Below, in pieces: positions 12,001 through 19,335 of a stretch of 64,000 nucleotides of DNA. Both the position numbers and the translations under genes were made by a program. How positions within the stretch are numbered: the stretch's first letter is position 1; each line of letters begins with the position of its first letter. Under the pieces are notes generated by a model, which was not told the origin of the DNA, did no database searches, and saw only the letters and a list, made by a program, of their open reading frames with translations. Source of the DNA: Streptomyces sp. NA04227 (GTDB lineage: Bacteria; Actinomycetota; Actinomycetes; Streptomycetales; Streptomycetaceae); NCBI RefSeq assembly GCF_013364195.1, contig NZ_CP054918.1, positions 248,001 through 312,000 on the forward strand, written 5' to 3'.

Positions 12001-14462
12001 ACGGCCTGACGGACGTGGCGTACCCAGTAGTCGGCGCTGCCGAGTTCCTCGTCGCCGACGGGGCGGCCGGTGAGGTTGGAGACGACCGGGATGCGCGCGG
12101 GGTGGTAGGTCAGCCGTTCGGCGACCGCGCGGAAGTCTTCGAGCATGCCGTCCATGTGCGCGGAGTGGAACGCATGGCTGACACGCAGACGCTTGGTCTT
12201 GCGGCCCAATTCGGCGAAGTGCACGGCGAGTTGGTCGACGTCGGCCTCGTCGCCGGAGACGACGACGGCCGCCGGGCCGTTGATCGCGGCGATGCCCGCG
12301 CGGTCCGCGAGCAGCGGCAGGACCTCGTCCTCCGCCGCCTGGAGCGCGGCCATGGCGCCGCCCTCGGGCAGCGCGTCCATCAACTTGCCGCGCGCGGCGA
12401 CCAGTTCGGCGGCGTCGGCGAGCGAGAGCACACCCGCGACATGGGCGGCGGCCAGCTCGCCGATGGAGTGGCCGACGAGGAAGTCCGGCCGTACGCCGAG
12501 CTCTTCGAGCAGCCGGTGCAGGGCCACCTCGAAGGCGAACAAGGCGGGCTGGGTGTAGGCGGTGCGGTCCAGGAGGGCGGCTTCGGGGGTGCCCTCCTCG
12601 GCGAAGGCGATCTCGTGCAGCGGCCGTTCGAGGTACGGGTCAAGCGCGGCGCAGACCTCGTCGAAGGCGCGCGCGAACGCGGGCTGTGCGGCGTGGAGTT
12701 CACGGCCCATGCCCGGGCGCTGGCTGCCCTGTCCGGAGAACAGGAAGGCGGTGCTGCCGCGCACCGCGCTGCCCTGCACGAGCTGAGCGGCGCTGCCGCG
12801 TGCGGCCAGCGCGTCGAGGCCGGTGGTGAGGCCGTCCAGGTCGCGGGCGAGGACGACGGCACGGTCCTTGTGCGCGGTGCGGGTACGGGCCAGGGCGTGG
12901 GCGAGGGCGCGGAGGTCGACCTCGGCACCGGCACCCGCTTCAGCTCCGGCAGCAGCGGCTTCGGCTTCGGGAAGGTCCCGCAGGTGCGCCGCGAGTCGTT
13001 GGGCCTGGGCGCGCAGCGCCTTGTCACCGTGGCCGGAGACCGGGAAGAGCAGGGTGCCGTCGCCGGGGCGGGCCGCACTGCTCGTGGCCGCGTTCTCAGG
13101 GGCGGTATGCGCGGCCGTGTCCGCGTGTGCGTCCAGCGGGGCGGGCGGCTCGCCGAGGACGACGTGGGCGTTGGTGCCGCCGAGGCCGAAGGAGCTCACT
13201 CCGGCGATCAGCGGGCGCTCGGGGTGCGGCCAACTGCCGTGCTGTTCCTGGACCTTGAGTCCGAGCGCGGCCAGGTCGATGGAGGGGTTGGGGGTGCGGA
13301 AGTGGAGGCTCGGCGGGAGTTCCCGGTGGCGTATCGCGAGGGCGGCCTTGAGCAGGCCCGCGATGCCCGCGGCGGCCTCCAGGTGACCGATGTTGGTCTT
13401 GGCCGAGCCCACCGCGAGGGGGCCCGCGCCGCCGCGTTCGCCGAGCGCCGCCCCGAGTGCGGCGGCCTCGACGGGGTCGCCCACGGGCGTGCCGGTGCCG
13501 TGGAGTTCGACGTACTGCACCGCGGGTGCCTGCTGTCCGGCCGCTTCGAGGGCGCGGCGTACGACCTCGGCCTGCGCCGAGACGCTGGGCACGGTCAGGC
13601 CGTCGGTGGCGCCGTCGTGGTTGACGGAGCTGCCGAGGATCACGCAGTGCACGCGGTCGCCGTCGGCGAGGGCGGCGTCGAGGGGCTTGAGCAGCACCAC
13701 ACCGCCGCCCTCGCCGCGTACGAAGCCGTTGGCGCGCTCGTCGAAGGTGTGGCAGCGGCCGTCCGGGGACAGGCCGCCGAACTTGGCGGTGACCTCCGAA
13801 CTCGCCGGATCGATAAGGAGGTTGACGCCGCCCGCGAGCGCGAGGTCGGCCTCGCCGGTGAGCAGGGCCTGGCAGGCGAGGTGGACGGCGACCAGGGAGG
13901 AGGACTGCGCGGTGTCGACGGTCAGGCTGGGGCCGTTAAGGCCGAGGGTGTAGGAGACCCGGTTGGCGATGACGCCGCGGTTCAGGCCGGTGAAGCTGTG
14001 CTGGGTGACGGCGGGGTCGCCGTGCCGCTGGACGAGTTTCGCGTAGTCGTCCCAGATCGCGCCGACGTAGACACCGGTGCCGGAGTCCTTGAGGGCGGCG
14101 GGAACGGTGCCCGCGTCCTCCAGGGCTTCCCAGACGAGCTCGAGTACGAGGCGCTGCTGGGGGTCCATGGCGGCCGCCTCGCGCGGCGAGATACCGAAGA
14201 AGGCCGCGTCGAACTCGTCGACCCGGTCCAGGAATCCGCCGCGCGCGAGCTCCGCGCCCGCACCCTCGGGCACCGCGGAGCGCCGGGCCTCGGGCACCTC
14301 GGTCACCGCGTCGGTGCCCGCACGCAGCAACTGCCAGTAGGCGCCGGGGTCTTCGGCACCGGGGAGACGGCAGGCCATGCCGATGACGGCGACCGGTCCG
14401 GTGCCCCGGTCAGGTGTCTGCGCAATCCCAGTCGCCTGCCGCGAATTCACCGGGTCAGCCAC
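1..14462 (-). CDS. Modular type I polyketide synthase (5' complete, runs off left edge)
   Basis: Cytosolic multimodular enzyme that builds a reduced polyketide chain on ACP domains. It starts with GTG at 14462 (first residues [12 protein letters not shown]) behind a GGGGG-rich ribosome site, and no stop is seen down to base 1, so at least 4,820 residues are visible. Domain order from the N-terminus: KS-Q, AT, ACP (loading); KS, AT, DH, KR, ACP (module 1); KS, AT, DH, ER, KR and the start of an ACP (module 2). The N-terminus has no obvious docking coiled coil and goes almost directly into the KS, as expected for a chain-initiating protein. Every KS, AT, DH, ER and KR keeps its recognisable motifs, except the loading KS, which has Gln for Cys. 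No thioesterase is seen, so the chain must pass to domains or proteins left of the window. Function is well supported; the product is not identified. Confidence 0.97.
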   Translation of the reverse strand, partial: MADPVNSRQATGIAQTPDRGTGPVAVIGMACRLPGAEDPGAYWQLLRAGTDAVTEVPEARRSAVPEGAGAELARGGFLDRVDEFDAAFFGISPREAAAMDPQQRLVLELVWEALEDAGTVPAALKDSGTGVYVGAIWDDYAKLVQRHGDPAVTQHSFTGLNRGVIANRVSYTLGLNGPSLTVDTAQSSSLVAVHLACQALLTGEADLALAGGVNLLIDPASSEVTAKFGGLSPDGRCHTFDERANGFVRGEGGGVVLLKPLDAALADGDRVHCVILGSSVNHDGATDGLTVPSVSAQAEVVRRALEAAGQQAPAVQYVELHGTGTPVGDPVEAAALGAALGERGGAGPLAVGSAKTNIGHLEAAAGIAGLLKAALAIRHRELPPSLHFRTPNPSIDLAALGLKVQEQHGSWPHPERPLIAGVSSFGLGGTNAHVVLGEPPAPLDAHADTAAHTAPENAATSSAARPGDGTLLFPVSGHGDKALRAQAQRLAAHLRDLPEAEAAAAGAEAGAGAEVDLRALAHALARTRTAHKDRAVVLARDLDGLTTGLDALAARGSAAQLVQGSAVRGSTAFLFSGQGSQRPGMGRELHAAQPAFARAFDEVCAALDPYLERPLHEIAFAEEGTPEAALLDRTAYTQPALFAFEVALHRLLEELGVRPDFLVGHSIGELAAAHVAGVLSLADAAELVAARGKLMDALPEGGAMAALQAAEDEVLPLLADRAGIAAINGPAAVVVSGDEADVDQLAVHFAELGRKTKRLRVSHAFHSAHMDGMLEDFRAVAERLTYHPARIPVVSNLTGRPVGDEELGSADYWVRHVRQAVRFADGIAALEAAGVTRYVELGPDGALSSMGRDCADPHSVFVPVQRGTRLPESEALTSALARMHTTGIALDWDTLLGARPGHVELPTYAFQRRSHWIDTTGGPRTLTPTATEPHTDADAGTDTAYDAAPEELAESALRERLTGLSASEQERAVQRLLREHIAAVLQLDPSDEIDPRSTFQELTFDSWTAVELRDALTLATGLALPSTLLFDYPTPLALGAYLRELALGGGQSTAVAERAGAADEPIAVVAMSCRFPGNVDTPEALWQVLAEGRDVIGAFPEDRGWDLAGLYDPEGKQPGKHYVREGGFLSDATRFDPAFFGISPREATSMDPQQRLLLETSWEAVERAGIDPVALKGSRTGVFVGATFQDYGPRLHEGTETTEGYLMTGSTPSVASGRIAYTLGLVGPALTVDTACSASLVALHLAAQSLRQGECTLALAGGVTVMPTPGIFVELTRQRALSADGRCKSFSADADGTGWSEGAGVLVLEKLSDARRNGHQVLAVIRGSATNQDGASNGLTAPNGPSQQRVIRQALANAGVTAQSVDAVEAHGTGTRLGDPIEAHALLATYGQQRGEGAPLRLGSLKSNIGHTQQAAGVAGVIKMVLALRNESLPRTLHAAEPSPHIDWSAGAVELLGEPVPWPRGERPRRAGVSSFGISGTNAHLILEEAPTDDESAARTEPSPQRGPLPWLLSARNESALRDQSDRLAAFAAAQPDSAGLAAALATSRTAFEHRAVVIGDSHTELLAGLERPAVRAVAAPRNKTVFVFPGQGSQWEGMAVELLDSSPVFAERFAEVADAVEAYVDWSVEAVLRGAEDAPSLERIEVLQPVLFTVMVSLAHVWQSVGVEPDAVVGHSQGEIAAAAVSGALSLEDAARIVVLRSQLFADELVGKGAVASVSLPAAEVEARIARFGDALSIAGNNGPRSVTVAGEVPALEELVAELEAEEVRAKVIGSTVASHCAQVDPLHDRILDLLSFVEPREGSVPLYSTVTGEALTGVELDAAYWYENCRRPVSFEPVVRALLADGFDVFVESSAHPVLTYGISETADDAGAEVVAQGTLRRQEGGLRRVLTSLAEAWSRGVAVDWAVLLPRPVRELGTELPTYPFQRERYWLDLPDAAAGDVGAAGLTEVGHPLLGAAVRAADGDRFLLTGRLSLRTHPWLADHGALGSVLLPGTAFVELAVRAGDEAGCRHLEELTLQAPLVLPEQGAVQIQVGVGPADASGRREVTVHSRPDTDEQTEVWVRHAQGFLAPAGAAAAQEPIAWPPSGAERIDLTGFYDRAAAAGYGYGPVFQGLKSAWRDGDEVYAEVALAPEQQEEAGEFGLHPALLDAALHAEQLIRAGRGEDAGVRLPFVWSGLTLHAVGASALRLHMSALGTDTVALTVTDTEGGAVASAKSLVLRPLASEQLRAGAAADSLYRVDWTPVPAGGEVAVADWAELGGSAFPDLGALTEAVDEGMPVPSVVVAPFEPDDTLDEGQLAVAARAETARALRLVQDWLAEDRFAGSRLMLVTRGAVAVRPGEDVTDLVHAPLWGLVRSAQSENRDRFVLVDRDPWDATGGDLVSAMTTGESQLAVRDGSLLVPRLTRGAGQGESRAQWHPEGTVLITGGTGTLGALVARHLVTEHGVRHLLLTGRRGPDAPGAAELVAELAELGARAHVAACDVADRDQLTALLADIDPGHPLTGVFHAAGVLDDGTVGALTPERLDAVLRPKTDAAWHLHELTRDRDLTAFVMFSSIASVFGNPGQANYAAANAFMDGLAHRRHAQGLPATALAWGLWQEASGLLAHLADGDLGWMSRAGILPLSNEHGLALLDASLRTTEQALLVPVRLDAATLRGRAASGLLPGLFRSLVRLPARRAVAAGAAEAEVSALVRRLGSLDAAEQERELVDVVRGAVAAVLGHADPSAIKPDKAFKALGFDSLTAVELRDQLGAATGIRLPATLIFDHPTIAAAARFLLGEVLGTGTDTAAPEAAPVAGAADEPIAIVAMACRYPGGVGSPEDLWDLVAEGRDAVSAFPEDRGWDLDTLFDPDPAKLGTSYASEGGFLYGAGDFDPELFGISPREALAMDPQQRLLLETAWELFERAGLDLDAVRGSRTGVFAGAMHHDYAFRVEENAQRVEGYGLTGTQGSVVSGRVSYAFGLEGPAVTVDTACSSSLVAMHLAAQSLRQGECSMALAGGVAVMATPGVFVEFSRQRGMAADGRCKSFAADADGTGWAEGVGLVLLERLSEARRKGHRVLAVLRGSATNQDGASNGLTAPNGPAQQRVIRQALANAGLGTGEVDAVEAHGTGTTLGDPIEAQALLATYGKGRGEGEPLWLGSLKSNIGHAQAAAGVAGVIKMVQAMRHGVLPSTLHAENPSPEIDWESGAVRLLGTRRDWPDTGRPRRAGVSSFGISGTNAHVVLEEAPAEPEAHTDSAYDGPVPWLISARNERALRGQAERLAAYAEQRPEVPLTAIGAALVHDRSALEHRAVVTADSRESQLAALRTLAAGQDGPAVRRGHTDSTEGRLAFLFSGQGAQRAGMGRELYAARPEFAAAFDEVCACFDAASGSEPGAGLRERIFAAEGGELDRTEVTQPALFAVEVALFRLVESLGPRPDFVAGHSIGELAAAHVAGVLSLPDACRLVTARGRLMQALPEGGAMVSVRATEAEVRELLTELADRVDLAAVNGPESVVISGEEAAVLDIADRLESQGRKTRRLRVSHAFHSPLMEPMLAEFEAVAAELTYRAPSVPVVSNLTGEQVREFDAAYWVEHVRRAVRFGDGIAYLAAQGVTRFVELGPDGVLSAMARECLPEEFDGLLVPALRKDRPEPEAFLTALGEAWTHGVDVDWSTLFAGHGSPAVDLPTYAFQHERYWLTPVAGASDASGLGLSAAGHPMLGAAVHLAEGDGLVFTGRLAAGTVSWAADHTVAGNVLLPGTAFVELALRAGEEAGFGRLEELTLQAPLVLPEQGAVRLQVTVSGAADDSESRTVTIHSRPENDHAEWTRHATGTLTPELAAEIEPLTAAWPPAGAEPVALDGFYEDLAEAGYGYGPAFQGLKSAWRDGDQVYAEVALAPEQQEEAGEFGLHPALLDAALHAVLLDVPGQGEGAEVKLPFAWGGLTVQAHGATGLRVRMTGVGGDTVSVTLADTTGLPVARIDSLTLLPVPADQLRPAGTDGNDALFRVDWTQVSADHEPARDWAVLGPDAHPGTGEDSPVHADVAGLSAALDQGVTAPAAVLLPVPAVPGEPTAERMRGETARLLTTLQEWLADERLEQSKLVVLTHGAVAAQHGEDVTDLVHAGLWGLVRSAQTENPGRFVLVDAEPGTGTAEDGTTVDGGAEAGTRFLPVITAVATGEDQLAVRQGRFLAPRLARSSAAELLPVPADGQTWRLDTTGGGTLESLALVPHPEATRPLAEGEVRISVRATGLNFRDVLMALGMYPDKIVLGSEASGVVTEVGEGVTGLAVGDRVMGMVPHSFGQLAVADARMVTRIPEGWSFEEAASVPAVFLTAYYALVDLAGLGSGERVLVHSAAGGVGMAAVQLARHLGAEVFGTASEGKWDTLRSMGLEGAHYGSSRSSTFEERFLGATEGHGMDVVLDCLAGELVDASLRLLPRGGRFVEMGKTDIRDPEQVATAHPGVIYRAFDLMEAGPDRIGEMLAELGRLFGSGALSPLPVRTWDVRRAGEAFRFMSQAKHVGKIVLTVPQGWDAQGTVLVTGGTGALGALVARHLVTEHGVRHLLLAGRRGPDAPGAAELVAELCELGARAEVVACDAADRDRLADVLAAIPAAHPLRAVVHTAGVLDDGVLGALTPERLSAVLRPKVDAALNLHELTRDKDLTAFVLYSSAAGVLGNAGQANYAAGNTFLDALAAHRRAAGLPGLSLAWGHWAESSAMTAGLDAADLARLARSGFLPMSNEEGLRLFDDAVRHDEALIAPVPLDLGGLRTKARAGELPSVFRGLVRTPVRRTVAAAAVAEGAASLAQQLAALPESEREHMLMELVRANVATVLGH
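2749..2842 (-). repeat. 94-bp perfect repeat in DH of module 2 (copy A)
   Basis: Identical base for base to 7990-8083 in the module 1 DH, and nearly identical for about 45 bp further (three to four mismatches). The rest of the two DH domains is clearly diverged, so this is a recent local conversion tract or a relic of module duplication. Confidence 0.85.
7990..8083 (-). repeat. 94-bp perfect repeat in DH of module 1 (copy B)
   Basis: Partner of 2749-2842. It encodes the segment around [18 protein letters not shown], which contains the conserved DH aspartate. Confidence 0.85.
8800..9725 (-). other. Compositionally atypical AT domain segment in PKS module 1
   Basis: This stretch matches the AT domain plus post-AT linker almost exactly, from [10 protein letters not shown] to about [12 protein letters not shown]. 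Its codon use differs from the rest of the synthase. In 80 consecutive codons counted by hand at 9120-9359, 18 end in A or T; in four 20-codon samples elsewhere in the gene (5160, 6180, 10500, 11160) 6 of 80 do. It is also the only AT seen here with the GHSQGE/VASH type. The simplest reading is that this AT was acquired by recombination between PKS genes, changing extender choice. Confidence 0.65.
11340..14405 (-). other. PKS loading module: KS-Q, malonyl-type AT, ACP
   Basis: The first ketosynthase (about 14405-13150, residues 20-437) has the active-site motif [12 protein letters not shown]. The Cys codon is replaced by CAG (Gln) at 13905-13907, while the HGTGT and NIGH histidines remain. 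This is the hallmark of KS-Q domains, which decarboxylate the extender on the loading ACP to give the starter. The AT (about 12780-11880) carries GHSIGE and HAFH, the malonyl-CoA signature, so the inferred starter is acetyl. The ACP (about 11560-11340) has the phosphopantetheine serine in DSWTAVEL (codon 11445-11447); Trp after the Ser is unusual, since the module 1 ACP has DSL. The AT-ACP linker is long and rich in Thr, Asp and Glu. Confidence 0.93.
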
Positions 14463-14772
14463 GATGTCCCCCTTCTCCGTAACGCACGCACCACTGATAT
14501 ACGTCCTCGGTAATCCGCCGGTGCGGCGGACCGAGAACCGGGGGAATTCACAGCGGACTATCACCGAGACGCTCGCCCCCAGCGCTAAAGACTGACTAGC
14601 GCGGAGCGAGGCGTCACCTGGGGAAGCGGCAGGCAGGGGTCGATAGGGGTCAGGGCAAGGGTTACCGGCGTGCGTGGATCTCAAGAACCATGACCGTATT
14701 GCCCATTAGAGCAGTGCCCGGTGAATTACTTTCCGGCTATTCACCGTCGGCCGCAACCGTCAGGAGCCCGAC
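14463..14772. promoter_or_regulatory. Divergent intergenic region between the PKS and KSIII genes, with hairpin
   Basis: A 310-base gap that must hold the promoters for both the synthase (leftward) and the KSIII operon (rightward). TCCGCCG and CGGCGGA pair across a 3-base loop at 14514-14530. The stem extends imperfectly through CTCGG at 14506 and CCGAG at 14531. This lies about 45-75 bases upstream of the PKS start and could be an operator or a 5'-leader structure. The KSIII gene has AGGAG at 14762-14766. No convincing -35/-10 pair could be assigned by eye. Confidence 0.55.
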
Positions 14773-15801
14773 ATGACAGGAATAGGATTACTGGGCACCG
14801 GGTCCTATCTGCCTGCCGACAGAGTGTCGAACGCCGTGGTGGCCGAGCGCGCCGGAGTCACCGAGGAGTGGATCGAGCGCAAGACGGGGATCGTCGAGCG
14901 TCGCTACGCCGCCGACTCGGAGGCCACCAGCGACCTGGCCGTCGAGGCGGCCCGGGCGGCGCTCGACGCGGCCGGGATCGAGGCGCGTCAGCTGTCCTGG
15001 ATTCTGCTCGCGACCTCCACGCCGGACAGCCCCCAGCCCGCCACCGCCTGTCTGGTGCAGGACCGGATCGGCGCGGTCAACGCGGCCGCCTTTGACCTCA
15101 ACTCGGTGTGCAGTGGCTTCGTGTTCGGCCTCGTGACGGCCGCGCGGCTGATTCCGGGCGGGGCGGGGGCGGGAGACGGTTACGCCCTCGTCATCGGCGC
15201 CGACACCTACTCGCGGATCATCGACCGCGCGGACCGCAGGACGGCCGTCCTGTTCGGGGACGGCGCGGGTGCGGTGGTCCTCGGACCGGTGCGGGACGGG
15301 CACGGACTGCTCGGCTGGCGGCTGACCAGCACCGGCGAGGAGCACGGGCTCATCCATGTCCCGGCGGGCGGCAGCCGTCTGCCCGCCTCGGAGAAGACGG
15401 TGGCCGAGGGCCTGCACCACTTCCATATGAACGGGCGTGGGGTCAGCGAATTCGTCGCCGCCCAACTGCCCGCCGCCGTACGGGAAGTCGTCGAGGCGAG
15501 CGGGCTCTCGCTGGACGACGTCGACCACTTCGTACCGCACCAGGCCAACGGCGTGATGCTGCGCAAGCTGCTGCCCGAGCTCGGTCTCGACAGCGCCCGC
15601 ACCCATCTGACCGTCGACCGGCACGGCAACACCAGCGCCGCTTCCATCCCGGTCACGCTCGACGAGGCCTGCCGTACGGGGGCATTCGCGGACGGGGACG
15701 TACTGCTGCTCACCGGGTTCGGCGGCGGGATGTCGCTGGGGTCCGCGCTGCTGCGCTGGGACGGCGAGGCCGCCCCCATCCATCGAAAGGACCACGTATG
15801 A
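14773..15801 (+). CDS. Ketoacyl-ACP synthase III (FabH-like)
   Basis: Cytosolic thiolase-fold condensing enzyme of 342 residues, the usual FabH length. The catalytic triad is present: Cys113 (NSVCSGF), His256 (VPHQANG) and Asn286 (RHGNTSA). Such enzymes condense an acyl-CoA with malonyl-ACP; some homologues in polyketide clusters make starters or extender precursors or transfer acyl groups. ATG at 14773 follows AGGAG at 6 bases. The stop overlaps the next gene in ATGA, so the two are translationally coupled. It diverges from the PKS, which suggests a role in building-block supply rather than primary fatty acid synthesis (inference). There is no adjacent FabD or FabF as in the housekeeping fab operon, supporting a specialised role. 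Confidence 0.93.
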   Translation: MTGIGLLGTGSYLPADRVSNAVVAERAGVTEEWIERKTGIVERRYAADSEATSDLAVEAARAALDAAGIEARQLSWILLATSTPDSPQPATACLVQDRIGAVNAAAFDLNSVCSGFVFGLVTAARLIPGGAGAGDGYALVIGADTYSRIIDRADRRTAVLFGDGAGAVVLGPVRDGHGLLGWRLTSTGEEHGLIHVPAGGSRLPASEKTVAEGLHHFHMNGRGVSEFVAAQLPAAVREVVEASGLSLDDVDHFVPHQANGVMLRKLLPELGLDSARTHLTVDRHGNTSAASIPVTLDEACRTGAFADGDVLLLTGFGGGMSLGSALLRWDGEAAPIHRKDHV

Positions 15802-17516
15802 CGTCCGCACCGCCCGCCTTCCGTACCGTCGCCGTCTTCGGCCTCGGCACGGTCGGCGCCGCCCTGGTGGCCTCCCTCGCCCGGGCCGGGATCCGGGTCA
15901 CCGCCGTGGAGGCGGACGCGGCCCGGCTGGCCCGCGGACGCGAGGCGGTGGAGCGGGCCGCGGGAGAGGCCGCGGGCGCGGTCGACTACTCGCTCGACGC
16001 GGCCGCGGCGGCGGGCAGCGATCTGGTGATCGAGGCGGTCCCCGAGGACTTCGCGCTGAAGACCTCCCTGCTGCGCAGGGCCGCCGAACTGTGCGGTCCC
16101 GACACGGTACTCGCCACCACGACCTCGCTGTCCGTGACCCGGATCGCCGCCGAGACGGGCCGTCTGCCGAGGACCGTCGGACTGCACCCGGTGGGGCACG
16201 CCCCGGACGGTGGGGTGATCGAGGTGGTCGCCACTCCGGTCACCGACACGGCGGTGCGGGAGCGGGCCGCGGCCCTGGTCGCGCTGCTCGGGCGTACCCC
16301 GGTCGACGCCACCGATCTGCCCGGCTTCACGGGTGGCGGCCTGCTGATGGCCTATCTGGCGGGCGCGGTCTCGATGCTGGAGCGCCGCTACGCCTCGCGC
16401 GACGACATCGATGCCGCGATGACACTGGGCTGCGGTCTGCCGCTCGGCCCGCTCGCCCACCTCGACCTGATCGGCCTGGACACCGCACAGGACGCGCTGC
16501 GCGGGCTGTACGAGTCCACCGGCGAACGCCGGTTCCTGCCACCGCCGTTGCTCGGGCACATGGTCACGGCGGGGCTGCTCGGTGTGAAGTCCGGCCGGGG
16601 CTTCTACCGTTACCCGGACGACGCGCCTACGGCGGGCACGGCGCCCGTCTCCGTACCGGGCGAGCCGCGGCCCGTGCACCGGGTCGGCATCATCGGTTCG
16701 GGCACCATGGCCCGCGGGATCGCCGAGGTCTTCGCCCGCAGCGGATTCGAGACGGTGCTGACCGCGCGGACCGAGGTGAAGGCCAAGGACGCCGTCACGG
16801 CCGTCGGGCGTTCGCTCGACCGGGGCGTGAAGCGCGGGAAGATCGCACGGGAAGCCGCCGACGCCGCCCTGGCGGGGCTGGTGGGCGCCGACCGCGTCGG
16901 GGCCGTCGCCGACTGCGATCTGGTCATCGAGGCGGTCGCCGAGGAACTGCCCGTCAAACGCGAGATCTTCGGCCGGCTCGACGAGGTGTGCCGCCCCGGC
17001 GCGGTGCTGTCCACGACGACGTCGAGCCTGCCGGTCGTGGAGTGCGCCGCGGCCACCCGCCGCCCCGAGTCGGTGATCGGCATGCACTTCTTCAACCCGG
17101 CGCCGGTGATGAGACTGGTGGAGGTGGTCGGCACCGTACTGACCGACCACGACGCCCTCGCCACCGCCCATCAGGTCTGCGCCGCGCTTGGCAAGCGTCC
17201 CGTCGGCTGCTCGGACCGGGCCGGATTCATCGTCAACGCCCTGCTGTTCCCCTATCTCAACGACGCCGTACGGCTGTTGGAGGAACACCGCGCGCCCGCC
17301 GAGGACATCGACACGGTGATGGCGAAGGGCTGCGGCTATCCGCTCGGCCCGCTCGCCCTGCACGACGTGATCGGCCTCGATGTGTCCCTCCAGATCCAGC
17401 GCAGCCTGCACGCGGCCTTCCGGGAGGACTCCCTGGCCCCGGCCGCCCATCTGGAGCATCTGGTGGGTGCGGGCTATCTGGGCCGGAAGACCGGCCGGGG
17501 TTTCCGCAGCCACTGA
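15798..17516 (+). CDS. Tandem-duplicated 3-hydroxyacyl-CoA dehydrogenase
   Basis: 572 residues made of two head-to-tail copies of the 3-hydroxyacyl-CoA dehydrogenase fold, NAD(P)-dependent, interconverting 3-oxoacyl- and 3-hydroxyacyl-CoA. The C-terminal copy (about 293-572) looks complete: GSGTMARG nucleotide loop, Ser409, His430 in MHFFNP, Glu442 and Asn480. The N-terminal copy (about 8-285) keeps GLGTVG, His130 and Glu142, but has PVGH where FFNP is expected and Gly180 where the conserved Asn should be, so it may be inactive or of altered specificity. ATGA overlap with the KSIII gene makes a two-gene operon. In known clusters a KSIII plus hydroxyacyl-CoA dehydrogenase, together with crotonyl-CoA carboxylase/reductase, make alkylmalonyl-CoA extenders. 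No such carboxylase is in this window. Confidence 0.92.
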   Translation: MTSAPPAFRTVAVFGLGTVGAALVASLARAGIRVTAVEADAARLARGREAVERAAGEAAGAVDYSLDAAAAAGSDLVIEAVPEDFALKTSLLRRAAELCGPDTVLATTTSLSVTRIAAETGRLPRTVGLHPVGHAPDGGVIEVVATPVTDTAVRERAAALVALLGRTPVDATDLPGFTGGGLLMAYLAGAVSMLERRYASRDDIDAAMTLGCGLPLGPLAHLDLIGLDTAQDALRGLYESTGERRFLPPPLLGHMVTAGLLGVKSGRGFYRYPDDAPTAGTAPVSVPGEPRPVHRVGIIGSGTMARGIAEVFARSGFETVLTARTEVKAKDAVTAVGRSLDRGVKRGKIAREAADAALAGLVGADRVGAVADCDLVIEAVAEELPVKREIFGRLDEVCRPGAVLSTTTSSLPVVECAAATRRPESVIGMHFFNPAPVMRLVEVVGTVLTDHDALATAHQVCAALGKRPVGCSDRAGFIVNALLFPYLNDAVRLLEEHRAPAEDIDTVMAKGCGYPLGPLALHDVIGLDVSLQIQRSLHAAFREDSLAPAAHLEHLVGAGYLGRKTGRGFRSH

Positions 17517-17522
17517 GAACGC

Positions 17523-17568
17523 GCACCCGCGCGGTCCGCCGCACCCCCCGGCGCCGGACCGCGCGGGT
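17523..17568 (+). terminator. Strong hairpin after the KSIII/dehydrogenase operon
   Basis: A perfect 15-bp stem: CACCCGCGCGGTCCG at 17523-17537 pairs with 17554-17568 around a 16-base loop, starting 7 bases after the dehydrogenase stop. There is no U tract, as is usual in actinomycetes. Confidence 0.85.
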
Positions 17569-17674
17569 GTGTCACCACGGCGTCCGGGCCCGGACCTCCC
17601 CCGGCCGCGCCCGGACGCCGCCTGTAAGTGCGGCTCGCATGCCGACGATGAGTTCAGGCCATCCACTCTTCCTT

Positions 17675-17696
17675 AGATTCACAATTTTCTGAATCT
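17675..17696. promoter_or_regulatory. Operator-like inverted repeat upstream of the DedA gene
   Basis: AGATTCA at 17675-17681 and TGAATCT at 17690-17696 are inverted around CAATTTTC, ending 17 bases before the DedA ATG. It is AT-rich against the background. The core TTCACAA-TTTCTGAA recurs at 18962-18977 upstream of the neighbouring repressor gene, suggesting one regulator binds both. Confidence 0.65.
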
Positions 17697-17713
17697 TCGG
17701 TAGTCTCATCGTT

Positions 17714-18523
17714 ATGCAGCTGCCCGTGAGCGCCGAGATCCTGCTGGACGCACGCTGGATCACCTTGCTGGCCCTGGCCGCCGTCTTCCTCGACTCCCTC
17801 CTGCCGGTCATGCCGAGCGGCACGCTCGTCATCGCCGCCTCGCTCGCCCTCCCCCAGGCCACCTTGCCGTTGTCGCTGCTGCTGCTCGCCGTGGCGACCG
17901 CCTCGCTGCTCGGGGACCTGGTGGTGATGCTGCTCGCCCGGCACGGTTCGGAGTGGACCCACGCCCGCCTCGCCCGGCATCCGTCCTGGGTACGCGCCTC
18001 GGACACCCTTCAGTGCACCCTCACCACCCGCATGGGGCGCTCCGCCGTGGCCGCCCGCTTCGTCCCGGGCGGCCGCACCCTGCTCGACATCACCGTGGGC
18101 ACCTCACCGGCGCCGATGGGACCGTTCGTGTCCTGGTCGGCGGCCTCGGGGCTGCTCTGGGCCGGGTATCTGATCACCATCGGCCAGCTGGGCAGCCACT
18201 GGTTCGCCACGGACTGGCTGAGCCTCGCGGTCTCGGTCGCCGCCACCGCGGTCATCGGCTCGTGCGTGGCCCGGGTCTTCCGGCGCCGCACCGGCCACCC
18301 GGGCACGACCACGACGGCGCCCGACCCTCGGGGCGCGACAGCGCACGGCGCCCCGGCCGCCCTCGAAGGCGACGCCCCTTCGGCCTCACTTCCCCGCCGC
18401 GCCGCCGTGCACGCCGGACGGCTCCGTTACGGCTCCGCGCGACGGGCCCGCCAGCGGTCCATCAGGGAGGCGAGCTCGAACTGCATGAACTCGAAGAAGT
18501 CGGCGGTCTCGGCGAGCCGCTGA
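17714..18523 (+). CDS. DedA-family membrane protein
   Basis: 269 residues. Hydrophobic segments at about 14-60 (LLALAAVFLDSLLPVMPSGT), 60-75 and 140-205, and the glycine/arginine stretch RFVPGGRTLLD, match the DedA/VTT family, inner-membrane proteins linked to phospholipid scrambling and envelope homeostasis. The tail after about residue 210 is a low-complexity hydrophilic extension (Ala, Thr, Arg, Pro), not typical of the family. Its last 97 bases overlap the end of the convergent regulator gene. ATG 17714 is used; no strong ribosome site precedes it, and the operator-like repeat at 17675-17696 is close upstream. Function beyond the family is unknown. Confidence 0.85.
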   Translation: MQLPVSAEILLDARWITLLALAAVFLDSLLPVMPSGTLVIAASLALPQATLPLSLLLLAVATASLLGDLVVMLLARHGSEWTHARLARHPSWVRASDTLQCTLTTRMGRSAVAARFVPGGRTLLDITVGTSPAPMGPFVSWSAASGLLWAGYLITIGQLGSHWFATDWLSLAVSVAATAVIGSCVARVFRRRTGHPGTTTTAPDPRGATAHGAPAALEGDAPSASLPRRAAVHAGRLRYGSARRARQRSIREASSNCMNSKKSAVSASR

Positions 18524-18909
18524 CCGGCGGGCGTCCGCTCACCGAGGACGTCCACTCCCGACTTGAGCGTCGACTCCCAGCGGGCCAGCTCCTTGTCCCG
18601 GCTGGTGAACGCCTCGTACCAGACGTCGGCGCGCACTCGGTAGCGCTCGCGCCGCGAACCGGGCTCGCGTTCCCGGCTGACCATGTGGATCTGGGAGAGG
18701 TAGCGCACCGCCCCGGATATCGCCGCCGGGCTGGCCCTCAGCCGCTCGGTCAGCTCGGCGGAGGTCAACTGGCCGGTGTCCTCGGCGAGCAGGCAGGCGA
18801 AGACCCGGGCGGCCATCCGCGGCATACCGGCCTCGGTGAGGTCGGCCGCGAAGCGCTCGACGAAGTCCGAGACGTCCCCGTCATAGGGCCTCAGTTCGGT
18901 GTCGTCCAC
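18427..18909 (-). CDS. MarR/GbsR-like winged-helix transcriptional regulator
   Basis: 160 residues from a GTG at 18909 preceded by GGGGGAG. A longer open frame upstream lacks coding character. The central part (about 25-90) reads as a winged helix: LTSAELTERLRASPAAISGAVRYLSQIHMVSRER is a helix-turn-helix with recognition helix, followed by a basic wing (GSRRERYRV). The C-terminus (WYEAF...FFEFMQFELASLMDRW) is helical and should dimerise. This is the GbsR-like MarR type common in Streptomyces. Its end overlaps the convergent DedA gene, and TTCACAA-TTTCTGAA sites lie in front of both genes. Inference: autoregulated repressor of the DedA gene. The ligand is unknown. Confidence 0.88.
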   Translation of the reverse strand: MDDTELRPYDGDVSDFVERFAADLTEAGMPRMAARVFACLLAEDTGQLTSAELTERLRASPAAISGAVRYLSQIHMVSREREPGSRRERYRVRADVWYEAFTSRDKELARWESTLKSGVDVLGERTPAGQRLAETADFFEFMQFELASLMDRWRARRAEP

Positions 18910-18960
18910 GCCATCTCCCCCTAGCCGGTGCGGTAGTTCGACTGTGCAACGCACATCAGC

Positions 18961-18979
18961 CTTCACAAGTTTCTGAAAG
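18961..18979. promoter_or_regulatory. Operator-like repeat upstream of the GbsR-like regulator
   Basis: TTCACAAGTTTCTGAA at 18962-18977 is an imperfect inverted repeat about 50-70 bases upstream of the regulator start. It differs by one base from the matching part of the DedA-side site at 17678-17693. Likely autoregulation. Confidence 0.6.
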
Positions 18980-19335
18980 GCGAGCACTCTCGGAAAAATA
19001 TGGTGAAGGCGGTCCACGCCCCGATGCCGGGACGGACTGCACGACATGACATTCATCCGGCACCTGGCACGGTCCCGCTACGGGAGCGGCCGGCCCCACG
19101 GGACGCTACGGGCCGCCTGTGCCCGGCCGCTCCGCCCACCCCAACTCGCCGCCTCCTCCGGCCAATTCGGGCAGAAGTACCACTCGCACCCTCATACGCA
19201 CCCCTAAAGCGCCGCTAGAGCGCTCGCCGCCGCAGCGGCCCCGGTCGCGGGGCCCTGGCCTCGGGTGACGGCCGCCGCGCCCGCGTCCCCGGCGTACCCT
19301 GGCCGACCAGGCGCACACAGGTACGGGAGCAGGGC
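18980..19335. other. Intergenic stretch with no recognisable gene
   Basis: Divergent gap between the GbsR-like and ArsR-like regulator genes. It contains AGCGC-(7)-GCGCT near 19208-19224, too short to interpret. No conserved small protein was recognised. Confidence 0.4.

Noticed and set aside
3471..14513. Very long plus-strand open frame of about 3,680 codons opposite the PKS
   Set aside because: It is the exact antisense register of the synthase, created by the lack of A/T in codon positions, and has no protein-family character.
15207..17666. Minus-strand open frame of about 820 codons
   Set aside because: Shadow of the KSIII and dehydrogenase genes, whose catalytic motifs are on the plus strand.
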